This document shows, piece by piece, positions 32,785 through 40,851 of a stretch of 64,000 nucleotides of DNA. Position 1 is the stretch's first letter; every line of letters begins with the position of its first letter. Location of the stretch: the NCBI GenBank assembly GCA_045595165.1, contig JAZNZY010000020.1, forward strand, positions 62,001 through 126,000. The letters run 5' to 3'. The position numbers and the translations under genes are program-made. A model generated the notes under the pieces. It did not search any database and was not told the origin of the DNA. It worked only from the letters and a program-made list of their open reading frames with translations. Source of the stretch: SFLA01 sp045595165 (GTDB lineage: Bacteria; Bacillota; Clostridia; Oscillospirales; CAG-382).

Positions 32785-34713
32785 TCAGATCTGCCTTTCT
32801 ATGTATTCGCAAAAATCGCGTAAAGTATAGAAATAATTGTTTGAATCGGAATAATCGATGGGGAATTCCTTGGAAAGCTCGGTGAGCAGAGTAAAATACT
32901 GCAAGGAAGAAGCACCAAGCTCATGCATAACGTGGGTATCAGGACCGATATCCTCTTTTTCAACGCCGAGTATGGGTGCAGCTATAGTACGCACCTTATC
33001 GGCAAGAGGAGAATTAACGTCAAACTCTGCGGCTTCCTTTATCTCCACCTCGTTGAAGGGAATAAGCTTTACTCTGCCGTCTGCAAGGGCGTTTTTAAGA
33101 TATTTTCTTCCCACTTTTATTGCTGTTTCCGATGCGATGGGATCGTATGTCATATAAAAATCCCGTATTTGCATAGGAAGCGGCAAGGATTGGTTGGTTT
33201 TATAAATATTGGAAATAAGATTGGATACCTTCGCACCGCTCAAATAAGGGCTGATGCGGACGATCATAGTAAGCTTTTCGTCACTTCCCTCTCCCAAACC
33301 AAGCACAGAGTACATTATAGCCTCGGGAAGTTCAAACGCCTGCTCGATAGTATCGGGATTAAGATTTTCGCCGTTCTCGCCGATAACCGAATCGCCTTTT
33401 CTGCCGCGGACATAATAATATCCATCAACACGATCCACGATATCACCGGTATTATACCAACCCTCGTTAAACTTTTCAACTCCGTTTACAAGCATACGCT
33501 TGCAGGTGGAATTGCCCTTGACAAGGAGTACGCCGTTTTCATCGATATTATATTCAATAGATGCAAAGGGCTTGCCCACGCTGTTTTGCATAAGCTCGGA
33601 GGGCTTGTTGCGAAGCTCGGTGGAGGTTATACCCACCTCGCTCATTCCGTAACCGTTGTGCAAAGGATAGCCGATAGCGGAAAACAGACGGAGGGTGGAT
33701 TCCTTTATATAGCTGCCGCCGGAAATGCAGTACCGAACGGTGGGACCGAACAGTTTATCGGTAACCTCGGTCATAAGCTTACGTGACAGCCAGTTGCCAA
33801 AAGCGGGGCTTATATTCTGAACCTTAAGGCAGATATCAACGCCTTTTTCAAAGCGTTTTCTTGTTTTCTCGTCCTTGTTGTTTATCTCACGCATAACCTG
33901 CTTTTCGATAGTATGCCACAGCAAGGGAACGGCGAAAACGTGGGTAACCTGGTGGGCGCGGCAGGTCTTCATCAGGGTTTCGCCCGACATATCTCTGGGG
34001 AATACCATTGTATTCCAATAGAATGCGTGCCAGAAATAAACGGCAATAAGACCGAAAACGTGATAAAAAGGCAGAAAGCATATCTGCTTTAATCTGCCGT
34101 TTACGTGAACGGCGATATTCATATTTTCCTCAAACATAGGTCCAGCGTTAAGGACCTGCTCGCTTATCTCGTTACCGGTGTAAAAGCAAACAACCTGATT
34201 AAGGGTGGTTGCGGAGGTGGACAAAGCGATCTCGTCCTCAAAGCAATCCTCGAAATCACTTCCTTCGGGAAGCGCGGTGATATCAATAAACTCACCGGGA
34301 AGAGAAGTGCTCTTCATACCGATAACATATTTGATGTTGAGTGTTTCAAGCAAGCCTGCGGACATATGGAGCGGATGGCGGCGGTTTACCAGATAAGGTT
34401 TGTTTCCGCTGCGGAGAATTGCCCAGAAAGCGACGATCCACTCAAGACAGTTATCCATATCCAAAGCAACGTACCCGTGAGTTGCGCCGATACGCGCATA
34501 AAGCGATTCAGAAGAACGGCGGATCATTGCCTTTACTTCGCCGTATGTATGCTCGTGAATTCTGAATCCGTCACTTGTTTCCGCAGCTATTGCCGTGGGG
34601 TTGCTGAACATGATCTCATAAATCGATTTAAAGCTTTTATCCGATGCATTAAGCGCTTTAATATTGTTTTTTACCAGCTTGAGATAATCTTTGAGGTATT
34701 TTTTCATTTTCAT
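32785..34713 (-). CDS. AMP-dependent acyl ligase fused to a C-terminal acyl carrier domain
   Basis: About 642 residues. Residues 30-540 are an adenylate-forming (ANL) domain: HNGYGMSEVGITS, YNTGDIVDRVDGYYYVRGRKGD and GENGENLNPDTIE are well kept, and IKVGRKYLKN supplies the late Lys. The phosphate-binding A3 loop (usually TSGTTGxPKG) is replaced by FYTGNEISEQ. Residues 565-642 are an ACP domain with the attachment Ser in HELGASSLQY. The expected job is to activate a fatty acid as acyl-AMP and load the tethered carrier. Two possible ATGs (34713, 34707) share the GGAG site. First gene of the operon. Confidence 0.86.
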   Translation of the reverse strand: MKMKKYLKDYLKLVKNNIKALNASDKSFKSIYEIMFSNPTAIAAETSDGFRIHEHTYGEVKAMIRRSSESLYARIGATHGYVALDMDNCLEWIVAFWAILRSGNKPYLVNRRHPLHMSAGLLETLNIKYVIGMKSTSLPGEFIDITALPEGSDFEDCFEDEIALSTSATTLNQVVCFYTGNEISEQVLNAGPMFEENMNIAVHVNGRLKQICFLPFYHVFGLIAVYFWHAFYWNTMVFPRDMSGETLMKTCRAHQVTHVFAVPLLWHTIEKQVMREINNKDEKTRKRFEKGVDICLKVQNISPAFGNWLSRKLMTEVTDKLFGPTVRYCISGGSYIKESTLRLFSAIGYPLHNGYGMSEVGITSTELRNKPSELMQNSVGKPFASIEYNIDENGVLLVKGNSTCKRMLVNGVEKFNEGWYNTGDIVDRVDGYYYVRGRKGDSVIGENGENLNPDTIEQAFELPEAIMYSVLGLGEGSDEKLTMIVRISPYLSGAKVSNLISNIYKTNQSLPLPMQIRDFYMTYDPIASETAIKVGRKYLKNALADGRVKLIPFNEVEIKEAAEFDVNSPLADKVRTIAAPILGVEKEDIGPDTHVMHELGASSLQYFTLLTELSKEFPIDYSDSNNYFYTLRDFCEYIERQI

Positions 34714-34743
34714 ACAACTCCGTATTGACAAAATATCTTCATT

Positions 34744-34772
34744 ATTTTATACAAAACCCGTATAATTGTCAA
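34744..34772 (-). promoter_or_regulatory. Promoter of the ligase-ACP/PlsC/ACP/LRAT operon
   Basis: Minus strand TTGACA, 17-base spacer, TAAAAT, about 30 bases before the ligase start. Confidence 0.82.
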
Positions 34773-34804
34773 TAGATATACCGCCAAAAAGTTTATGGTA
34801 CACC

Positions 34805-34833
34805 TTGATTTTTTGCGAATTGTATGTTAACAT
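34805..34833 (+). promoter_or_regulatory. Possible promoter of the CBM9-like lipoprotein gene
   Basis: TTGATT, 17-base spacer, TAACAT. The -10 is a poor match; tentative. Confidence 0.4.
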
Positions 34834-34872
34834 AAGAGTAGCACACAAAATCTACATTACAGGAGTAAAGTT

Positions 34873-36246
34873 ATGAAGAAAATTCTTGCCGTACTGCTTG
34901 TCGCAGTACTCACACTTTCTATCGTTGCGTGCGGCGGAAACGAAGCTTCCGACACGGATAAGTCTGATCCCGCAACCAGCGAAACCGTTGGGGGCGAATC
35001 CGAAAGCAACGAATCTGCTGACGGTGAATCCCAGCCTTCCGATGAATCCGTTCCTGAGGACGAGTCTGATCCCGAAGACGAATCCGTCCCCGAGGATGAA
35101 TCTCAGCCCGCCGACGAAAGCAACGACGAATCCACACCCGAAGATACCGAAACCATTCCCGCATTTGCTTCCAATTTTGTTACTTGGGCAAGCTTGGGTG
35201 TAGGACTCCGCGCTACCGACAGCACGTCTATTCAGCTTACCGGTGTAAACAAAGAAGCCGGATACGGCGACGTTGTAATTTATACATACGATTATGATCA
35301 GGACAAGGTAACCGTCAAGGACGGCAAATACGCTGATTACGCTTACCTCGTTGCAGAGTATGATTCCTCTCTCTTTGGCGTAAAGAAGACTGCTGTTTAC
35401 AACGCAGGCACTCTTTCCGATAACGCTTCCCTTACCATTCCCGAAGTTGGCTTTATTATCGCCGCGCACAAGGACCAGACGGTTATGTCTGCAAGACTGA
35501 GCGAATGCCCCGATGACGTTACACTTTTCGCTGCCGGCGTTCAGGTTTGCGACGTTAACTATTCCATTACCAAGGTTAACTCCGCTATTTCTATCGACGG
35601 TAATATAGAAGACGCTTGGAAACAGCACAAGATAGATTCCATAAACGAATCCAACAACAAGTGGGCTTACTGGAGCTTTGTTGAAAACGAATATTATTCC
35701 ACTGCTGAATACTACGTAACCTACGACAACGATAACCTTTACCTGGCAGTAGTTGTTGATTCTCCTTATCACTACTGCCCCATCTCCCCCTCCGACCCCG
35801 GCGGAATGTACCAATACGAATGTATTCAGGTAAAAGTTACCACCGTCAGCCCCAAATCCGAATATATTATGGAAAATTACGACCACGTTATCAATAACGC
35901 GGCTAATACCGACGGATACGTTCGCGCTTACGGATTTGCTGTAAATGATGACGGTGAAACCTGCTACTACGAAAACAGCGGTGTAAGCAAGACCTTCCAG
36001 GGTAAGGCTGTTTGTACCAGAAATGACGATGCACAGCTTACCGTTTACGAGGTATCCATTCCCTGGTCCTCTCTCGATCTTAACGCTGACGAGCTGGATA
36101 AATTCGGTTTGACCTTCTCGATCAACTCCACTAACGAAGAAGACGTTGAAAAAGGAACCTGGAGAAATCTGGTTCTGTTTGACGGCGGCGGAGTTATTAA
36201 GCGTAACGACTGGGCAAAGATCCCCGAAGTTACCATAGTTCACTAA
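34873..36246 (+). CDS. Lipoprotein with acidic linker and CBM9/DOMON-like C-terminal domain
   Basis: A 457-residue lipoprotein: signal peptide with lipobox SIVAC at residues 16-20, then a Ser/Asp/Glu/Pro-rich spacer (about 22-97) with repeated DES and PEDES units that would carry the domains through the wall. Residues 100-225 form a region I do not recognise. Residues 238-457 (INSAISIDGNIEDAWKQ, TYDNDNLYLAVVVD, YEVSIPWSSL, FGLTFSINSTNEED) look like the carbohydrate-binding family 9-like fold. Probably binds glycans at the cell surface. AGGAG precedes the ATG by 8 bases and a terminator follows. No transporter is next to it. Confidence 0.78.
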   Translation: MKKILAVLLVAVLTLSIVACGGNEASDTDKSDPATSETVGGESESNESADGESQPSDESVPEDESDPEDESVPEDESQPADESNDESTPEDTETIPAFASNFVTWASLGVGLRATDSTSIQLTGVNKEAGYGDVVIYTYDYDQDKVTVKDGKYADYAYLVAEYDSSLFGVKKTAVYNAGTLSDNASLTIPEVGFIIAAHKDQTVMSARLSECPDDVTLFAAGVQVCDVNYSITKVNSAISIDGNIEDAWKQHKIDSINESNNKWAYWSFVENEYYSTAEYYVTYDNDNLYLAVVVDSPYHYCPISPSDPGGMYQYECIQVKVTTVSPKSEYIMENYDHVINNAANTDGYVRAYGFAVNDDGETCYYENSGVSKTFQGKAVCTRNDDAQLTVYEVSIPWSSLDLNADELDKFGLTFSINSTNEEDVEKGTWRNLVLFDGGGVIKRNDWAKIPEVTIVH

Positions 36247-36265
36247 TTAATACCGCATTATTCAA

Positions 36266-36300
36266 AACCGCCCTGCGATATTTTTCGCAGGGCGGTTTGT
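36266..36300 (+). terminator. Terminator after the CBM9-like lipoprotein gene
   Basis: AACCGCCCTGCGA and TCGCAGGGCGGTT, 13-bp stem with a 6-base loop, then TTGTTGT. The reverse strand ends in TTTTG, so it may also serve the SPFH gene. Confidence 0.8.
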
Positions 36301-36309
36301 TGTCGGGGT

Positions 36310-36336
36310 CCCCAAGAAGTCGCAGACTTCTTGGGG
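36310..36336. repeat. Perfect 12-bp hairpin inside a dispersed motif
   Basis: CCCCAAGAAGTC-gca-GACTTCTTGGGG. It is flanked by GTTGTCGGGG on the left and TGATTA on the right; the same flanks are joined directly near 40801-40816 without the hairpin. No T-run. See findings. Confidence 0.6.
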
Positions 36337-36354
36337 TGATTATTGTTATAATAA

Positions 36355-37656
36355 TTACTTGACGTCCTCTTCGTTGAACATATCTCCGCACTCGGGACAG
36401 AACTTGGGAGGCTTTGCGGGATCCTCGGGCTCCCAACCGCATTTGTCGCACTTATAAAGAAGAGCACCCACAGGCTTTTTACTGCCGCACTCGGAGCAGA
36501 ATTTACCTTTGTTCTCGGCGCCGCAGGAGCATTTCCAACTGTCGGTTCCGGGCTTCTTGCTTCCGCATTCTGCGCAGAATTTGCCGGTTGCAACGTTACC
36601 GCAGGTACACTTCCAACCGTTTGCGTTTGCAGTTACAGGCTGAGGCTTTTCACCCATTGCGTAAAGATTTGCGGGGTTTGCGGCGTTACCTGTGTTCATC
36701 GCCATACCCATTCCCATAAAGCCCGTCATTGCGCCGGCGGAATTATTTGCCGCCGCCTCCATAGCAGACGCCTGGGACTGAACGAGAGTAGCCGCAGCCA
36801 TAGTAGGATCGCGAAGGATCGCGGCGCGCTGTGCGTCGGTAATTATCTTCGCCTGATCCTCGGGCAGATCGATAGGATTAAGAGCAACGCTCTTTACTTC
36901 AATACCCCTGCCGTTTTTCCATTCATCAGAAAGCTGGTTGCGAAGCTCGTCCTCTATTTCCTGCGTATGAGCGGTTATTGCAGAGGGACGGATGCCCAGT
37001 GCGGAAAGCTTACCGATAGAGGGAGTGAGTGCAGACACAAATTCACGACGCATCTGGGAATCCAGATCATCTCTTGTATACTCTTCGGAAACGTTTCCGG
37101 CAATCTTCGAATAAAATATAATGGGATCGCAGATCACATAAGAATATGTGCCCGAGCATCTTATAGATACGTCGATATCCAGATTAATATTAACATCCAC
37201 CACTCTGAAGGGAATGGGGTTGATGGTTCCGAATTTATTATTGAGAATTTCCTTGGTGTTGAAATAATAAACACGCTGATCCTTGCCCGTATCACCGCCA
37301 TAGGTAAAACGTTTTCCCATAACCTTGAAGGTGTTCAAAAGACTTTCACCGAACTTGCCGGAGAAAATACTGGGCTCCGTTGAAGAATCATAGGTGTATT
37401 CGCCGGGCTCCGCACAGATATCCACTACCTTGCCCTGCTCAACTATTACCATACACTGTCCGTCAGCTACGGCGATGCCCGATCCGTTTGAGATAACATT
37501 ATCGCTCGCTTTTGTGTTTGAAGATCTTCCGCTTATGCGTTTTGCGCCTTTGCGCATAAGAACATCGTTTTCCAAAGCATCACAATAGAAAAACTCTTTC
37601 CATTGATCTGCCAGAGTTCCGCCAAGTGCGCCGATTCCTGCTTTAATAAGTCCCAT
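36355..37656 (-). CDS. SPFH-domain protein with three C-terminal zinc ribbons (YdjI-like)
   Basis: A 433-residue protein of the SPFH/virion-core-like family (B. subtilis YdjI type, linked there to membrane stress in family studies). Residues 1-290 form the SPFH domain (FFYCDALENDVLM, VVEQGKVVDICAEPGEYTY, QRVYYFNTKEI, GIEVKSVALNPIDLPE). A Met/Ala/Gly-rich linker follows, then WKCTCGNVATGKFCAECG, WKCSCGAENKGKFCSECG and YKCDKCGWEP with FCPECGD. The first two ribbons are near repeats of each other. ATG with AAAGGAGCTGTTCTTT in front. It stands alone; a typical YdjH-like partner is not adjacent. Confidence 0.87.
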   Translation of the reverse strand: MGLIKAGIGALGGTLADQWKEFFYCDALENDVLMRKGAKRISGRSSNTKASDNVISNGSGIAVADGQCMVIVEQGKVVDICAEPGEYTYDSSTEPSIFSGKFGESLLNTFKVMGKRFTYGGDTGKDQRVYYFNTKEILNNKFGTINPIPFRVVDVNINLDIDVSIRCSGTYSYVICDPIIFYSKIAGNVSEEYTRDDLDSQMRREFVSALTPSIGKLSALGIRPSAITAHTQEIEDELRNQLSDEWKNGRGIEVKSVALNPIDLPEDQAKIITDAQRAAILRDPTMAAATLVQSQASAMEAAANNSAGAMTGFMGMGMAMNTGNAANPANLYAMGEKPQPVTANANGWKCTCGNVATGKFCAECGSKKPGTDSWKCSCGAENKGKFCSECGSKKPVGALLYKCDKCGWEPEDPAKPPKFCPECGDMFNEEDVK

Positions 37657-37872
37657 AAAGAACAGCTCCTTTCATATGTAAAAAAACAAATCGGTAAACA
37701 ATATAACAAGGTTTTCACTTCGTTTAAATAATTATAGCATACTTTTTCCGAAGTTGCACTATTAATTAATGAATTTTTTTGCTTTTTTAAGTAAAAAATG
37801 CACTAAATTTGATCTTTTTTTAAAACAAAATTGAGCATATGGAAAAAATCGTTGTATTATCGAATTTTATGA

Positions 37873-37900
37873 TTTACAAATTTCGGTTTTATGGTATAAT
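37873..37900 (+). promoter_or_regulatory. Promoter of the LDH/MDH-family gene
   Basis: TTTACA, 16-base spacer, TATAAT, followed 37 bases later by the start codon. The AT-rich stretch 37657-37870 before it holds nothing else that I can recognise. Confidence 0.78.
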
Positions 37901-37936
37901 TGTTAATGTAAAAACAGTATTAAAGGAGAATGTGTT

Positions 37937-38881
37937 ATGATCAAAATCACAATCGTCGGAACCGGCAGCGTTGGCTCTACCATCGCTTATACACTTACAG
38001 TTACCGGTCTTGCTTCCGAAATCGTTATGATTGATATTAACGGTGAAAAAGCTATGGGCGAAGCGTTGGATATTCGCCAGGGTACTCCTTTCTGCTCATC
38101 CTGCTCTCTCTATGCGGGAAGCTATGCGGATGCCGTGAATTCAAATATAGTTATAATCACCTCCGGCATTGCCAGACAGCCCGGTCAGACAAGACTTGAT
38201 CTTGCTCAGACGAACGTGAATATCACAAAAAGCATCATTCCCGAAATTACAAAATACGCTCCCGATGCTACTTACATCATAGTAAGTAATCCCGTTGATA
38301 TTCTCACATATACTTTTTGCAAGTATTCCGGACTGCCCCAGGAACGTATTATAGGATCCGGTACTATTCTTGATACCGCACGCCTCCGCTCAAGACTTTC
38401 CGAATACTATTCCATAAACCAGCAAAACGTACACGCGTACGTGCTTGGTGAGCACGGCGACTCCTGCTTTGTTCCTTGGTCTGTTGCCAATATTTCCAAC
38501 ATTCCCATTCAGGATTACGGTAAGTCCGTTAAGATGAAGGGCGTGGAATTCCCCGAGCTTCAGTATGACGATATCGAAGAATACGTTAAGAAATCCGGCG
38601 CCCGTATTATAAGCCGCAAGGGCGCGACCTTCTACGCCGTTTCCGTATCCGTATGCCATATCGTTAAATGTCTTATAAGCGGTATGGACACAACGCTGAC
38701 AGTATCCACTATGCTGGACGGCGAGTACGGTATAAACGACGTTTGCCTCAGCCTGCTCAACGTAGTAGGTATGAAAGGCGCACACAGCAAGGTGCTCATT
38801 CCTCTTAACGACCATGAGCTTAAGGCACTGCACCACAGCGCAAACACCTTGAAGGAAACAATGCGTAATATTGATTTATAA
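37937..38881 (+). CDS. L-lactate/malate dehydrogenase family enzyme, malate-type specificity residue
   Basis: NAD-dependent 2-hydroxyacid dehydrogenase, 314 residues. Rossmann motif ITIVGTGSVGSTIAY, cofactor Asp in MIDING, SNPVDILTY, GSGTILDTARLRSRL and the catalytic His in LGEHGDS all follow the LDH pattern. In the specificity loop SGIARQPGQTRLDL, the position equivalent to Gln102 of LDH is Arg80, as in malate dehydrogenases. Overall framework says LDH; the key residue says oxaloacetate/malate. I therefore do not give a gene symbol. AAAGGAGAATGTGTT precedes the ATG. Single gene with its own promoter and terminator. Confidence 0.9.
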   Translation: MIKITIVGTGSVGSTIAYTLTVTGLASEIVMIDINGEKAMGEALDIRQGTPFCSSCSLYAGSYADAVNSNIVIITSGIARQPGQTRLDLAQTNVNITKSIIPEITKYAPDATYIIVSNPVDILTYTFCKYSGLPQERIIGSGTILDTARLRSRLSEYYSINQQNVHAYVLGEHGDSCFVPWSVANISNIPIQDYGKSVKMKGVEFPELQYDDIEEYVKKSGARIISRKGATFYAVSVSVCHIVKCLISGMDTTLTVSTMLDGEYGINDVCLSLLNVVGMKGAHSKVLIPLNDHELKALHHSANTLKETMRNIDL

Positions 38882-38893
38882 AAAACACTTTTA

Positions 38894-38926
38894 AAAAGGA
38901 CTTCTACCGATGAAGTCCTTTTATTA
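38894..38926 (+). terminator. Terminator after the LDH/MDH-family gene
   Basis: AAAAGGACTTC and GAAGTCCTTTT, 11-bp stem, 7-base loop, then ATTATT. The next promoter starts right after it. Confidence 0.82.
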
Positions 38927-38955
38927 TTGACAAAACAGCGAATATGTGGTAAAAA
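38927..38955 (+). promoter_or_regulatory. Promoter of the patatin operon
   Basis: TTGACA, 17-base spacer, TAAAAA. Confidence 0.65.
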
Positions 38956-38995
38956 TATTATAGAGTTATTATACGTTTACAGAGGTGAAGAAGCA

Positions 38996-39847
38996 ATGAA
39001 TATCGGTCTGGTTTTATCCGGAGGAATGTCGAGAGGCGCTTATCAGTTCGGAGCGCTTCGTGCAATACGTGAGTATATCGATCCGCAAGACATTAAATAT
39101 ATAAGCGCTGCTTCTATCGGAGCTTTGAATGCTTATGCTTTTTCATCCGACAATCTGGAAGTCGGCGGTTTCATGTGGCACTCTATCAACCTTACCCACA
39201 CAAGAGTGTTGGTTACCACAATTTTACGAAGCGAATTTCTTACCGAAGTTATACGCCGTCTTGCAAATAAAGAAGCAAAATGCGAAAAAATGTACGTTCC
39301 GTTTATCAACATTAAGAACAGAAGCGTTTTTTATACGGATATTGCCCACAAAAACGGTGAGGAGCTAAAAGAGCATCTCGCCGCGTCCGTAGCAATGCCG
39401 GGAATTAACCACCCCGTTATGATAAACGAGCTTAATCTCTATGACGGCGCGGTAGTGGACAACATACCGGTCTTCCCCTTGATGCAGCTTAATCTGGATT
39501 ATATTATCTGTATCCATTTCGACGATTACAACTACACATTTGAATCCCAATATTTTGATAATAAAATAGTTAAGATCAACTTTTCCGGTGATAACAAGAT
39601 ATCGGATTCAATGTGGTTTACGAGAAGCGACGTCAAGGGAATGGAAGAACAAGGCTACAGAAAAGCGAAAGCTATAATGGACTTTGTATTCGCTGACGGA
39701 CTTGAAAACACAGAAGCCATATACAACAAGATCGAAGCATTGAATGCGATGAATTCCCACAGAGTGCGCCGCACAACATCCGATATTATTAACGATAATT
39801 TTGATAAGCTTAAAAAGCGCCTTGCCAAGAGAAAAATTGTTGAATAA
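38996..39847 (+). CDS. Patatin-like phospholipase (RssA type)
   Basis: A 283-residue cytoplasmic acyl hydrolase with a Ser-Asp dyad. Oxyanion loop LVLSGGMSRGAYQFGAL at the N-terminus, nucleophile Ser40 in ISAASIGALNAY (GxSxG with the first Gly replaced by Ala), and the Asp in LYDGAVVDNIP. ATG 38996 has AGAGGTGAAGAAGCA in front; an upstream in-frame ATG lies in the promoter. It is followed by a 62-residue membrane protein and an EEP-family hydrolase within 11 and 1 bases, so the three form an operon. Likely acts on phospholipids or lysophospholipids. Confidence 0.9.
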   Translation: MNIGLVLSGGMSRGAYQFGALRAIREYIDPQDIKYISAASIGALNAYAFSSDNLEVGGFMWHSINLTHTRVLVTTILRSEFLTEVIRRLANKEAKCEKMYVPFINIKNRSVFYTDIAHKNGEELKEHLAASVAMPGINHPVMINELNLYDGAVVDNIPVFPLMQLNLDYIICIHFDDYNYTFESQYFDNKIVKINFSGDNKISDSMWFTRSDVKGMEEQGYRKAKAIMDFVFADGLENTEAIYNKIEALNAMNSHRVRRTTSDIINDNFDKLKKRLAKRKIVE

Positions 39848-39858
39848 GAGGTAGTATT

Positions 39859-40047
39859 ATGAAAATAACAAAACGCATTAAAACCATTGCGGTATGCGCA
39901 GTTCTCGCTTGCGGCGCCATTGCCGGCGCGGCTTTAGGTGTCATGGTATACCAGACCGTAAAGGCCGTAGAGGAAAAGATCAAGAATACAATAAACGTTA
40001 AAAACATCATAAGCAAAATTCCTTTTTTAAAGCGCAAGGTAAAATAA
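39859..40047 (+). CDS. Small single-pass membrane protein, unknown function
   Basis: A 62-residue protein: basic N-terminus (MKITKRIK), one hydrophobic Ala/Gly-rich helix (about 9-31), and a basic amphipathic tail ending in FLKRKVK. Good ribosome site (AGAGGTAGTATT) and placement between the patatin and EEP genes support expression. It could anchor or regulate one of the two hydrolases; that is inference. Confidence 0.65.
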   Translation: MKITKRIKTIAVCAVLACGAIAGAALGVMVYQTVKAVEEKIKNTINVKNIISKIPFLKRKVK

Positions 40048-40048
40048 A

Positions 40049-40756
40049 ATGGAACTTAATATACTAAGCTTTAATACCCAACATTGTATGAACTATATTA
40101 CTCGTAAGATCGATTACGAATCCGTTGTTAACCTGATAAAAGAATTGGACGCGGATATTATCGGTCTTAACGAAATGCGGGGTGTCGGTGAGCTGGAAGG
40201 TTATGAGGCGCAAATGGAAATTCTGGCTTCTCTTGCCGGATACCACTATTATTTCGCTCCCGCGCTTCTTGTTTGCGGAACCAGCGAATACGGAAACGGA
40301 ATATTATCAAAATACCCCATAAAAAGCGCACAAAAGATAATGATTCCCGATCCCGAAACAAAAAGCGGACATCAGCATTACGAAACCCGTTGTATACTTA
40401 AAGCGGAAATAGACGTAGGTGCCGGGCTTACGGTTATGGTATCTCACTTCGGCTTGAACCTTGATGAGCGTGTGAATGCCGTGAAAACGCTTATACCTGC
40501 TCTGGAAGAAGAGAAATGTGTTTTTATGGGAGATCTTAACACTACGCCCGAAGAACCGGTTCTTAACGATATCCGCACCCATATGAAGGATGCCGATGAT
40601 ATGTTAAGCGGAAAGCTGCTTTCCTTCCCCTCGGATAAACCGAAGATGAAGATCGATTATATCTTCGTATCCCCCGATGTAAAAATAAAATATGCGGACA
40701 TACCTGCAAAGATCGTTTCCGATCACAGACCGTATATTGCAAAAATTGAAATTTAA
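40049..40756 (+). CDS. Endonuclease/exonuclease/phosphatase (EEP) family hydrolase
   Basis: A 235-residue metal-dependent phosphodiesterase/phosphatase-fold protein. ILSFNTQHC, DIIGLNEMRG (metal-binding Glu), VSHFGLN (catalytic His), FMGDLNTTPEEP (Asp/Asn) and IVSDHRPY (Asp-His pair) are all in place. EEP members include sphingomyelinases, inositol-phosphate phosphatases and nucleases; no signal peptide is present, so it acts in the cytoplasm. The neighbouring patatin makes a lipid substrate possible but a nucleic acid one cannot be excluded. Confidence 0.88.
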   Translation: MELNILSFNTQHCMNYITRKIDYESVVNLIKELDADIIGLNEMRGVGELEGYEAQMEILASLAGYHYYFAPALLVCGTSEYGNGILSKYPIKSAQKIMIPDPETKSGHQHYETRCILKAEIDVGAGLTVMVSHFGLNLDERVNAVKTLIPALEEEKCVFMGDLNTTPEEPVLNDIRTHMKDADDMLSGKLLSFPSDKPKMKIDYIFVSPDVKIKYADIPAKIVSDHRPYIAKIEI

Positions 40757-40766
40757 AAAAACACAC

Positions 40767-40802
40767 AAAAAAGGCTTTGGGTTTAAACCAAAGCCTTTTT
40801 CG
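40767..40802. terminator. Bidirectional terminator
   Basis: AAAAAGGCTTTGG and CCAAAGCCTTTTT with a TTTAAA-containing loop. It ends the patatin operon on plus and can end the minus-strand secreted orphan. Confidence 0.87.
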
Positions 40803-40851
40803 TTGTCGGGGTGATTAGCTTTCCCAAAATTTTCAAAAAGGGTTTTTTTGA

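Noticed and set aside
34852..36243. 463-codon open frame opposite the CBM9-like lipoprotein
   Set aside because: Gly/Val/Phe-rich composition without motifs. The plus strand has signal peptide, lipobox, ribosome site and terminator, so this is a shadow.
36301..36345. Insertion sequence remnant at the 36.3 kb hairpin
   Set aside because: No transposase fragment, no longer inverted repeats and no clear target duplication; at most a small repeat element.
37657..37870. Riboswitch in the AT-rich gap before the LDH/MDH-family gene
   Set aside because: I found no conserved riboswitch block or strong stem, and the promoter of the gene lies after this stretch, so it would not be in the transcript.
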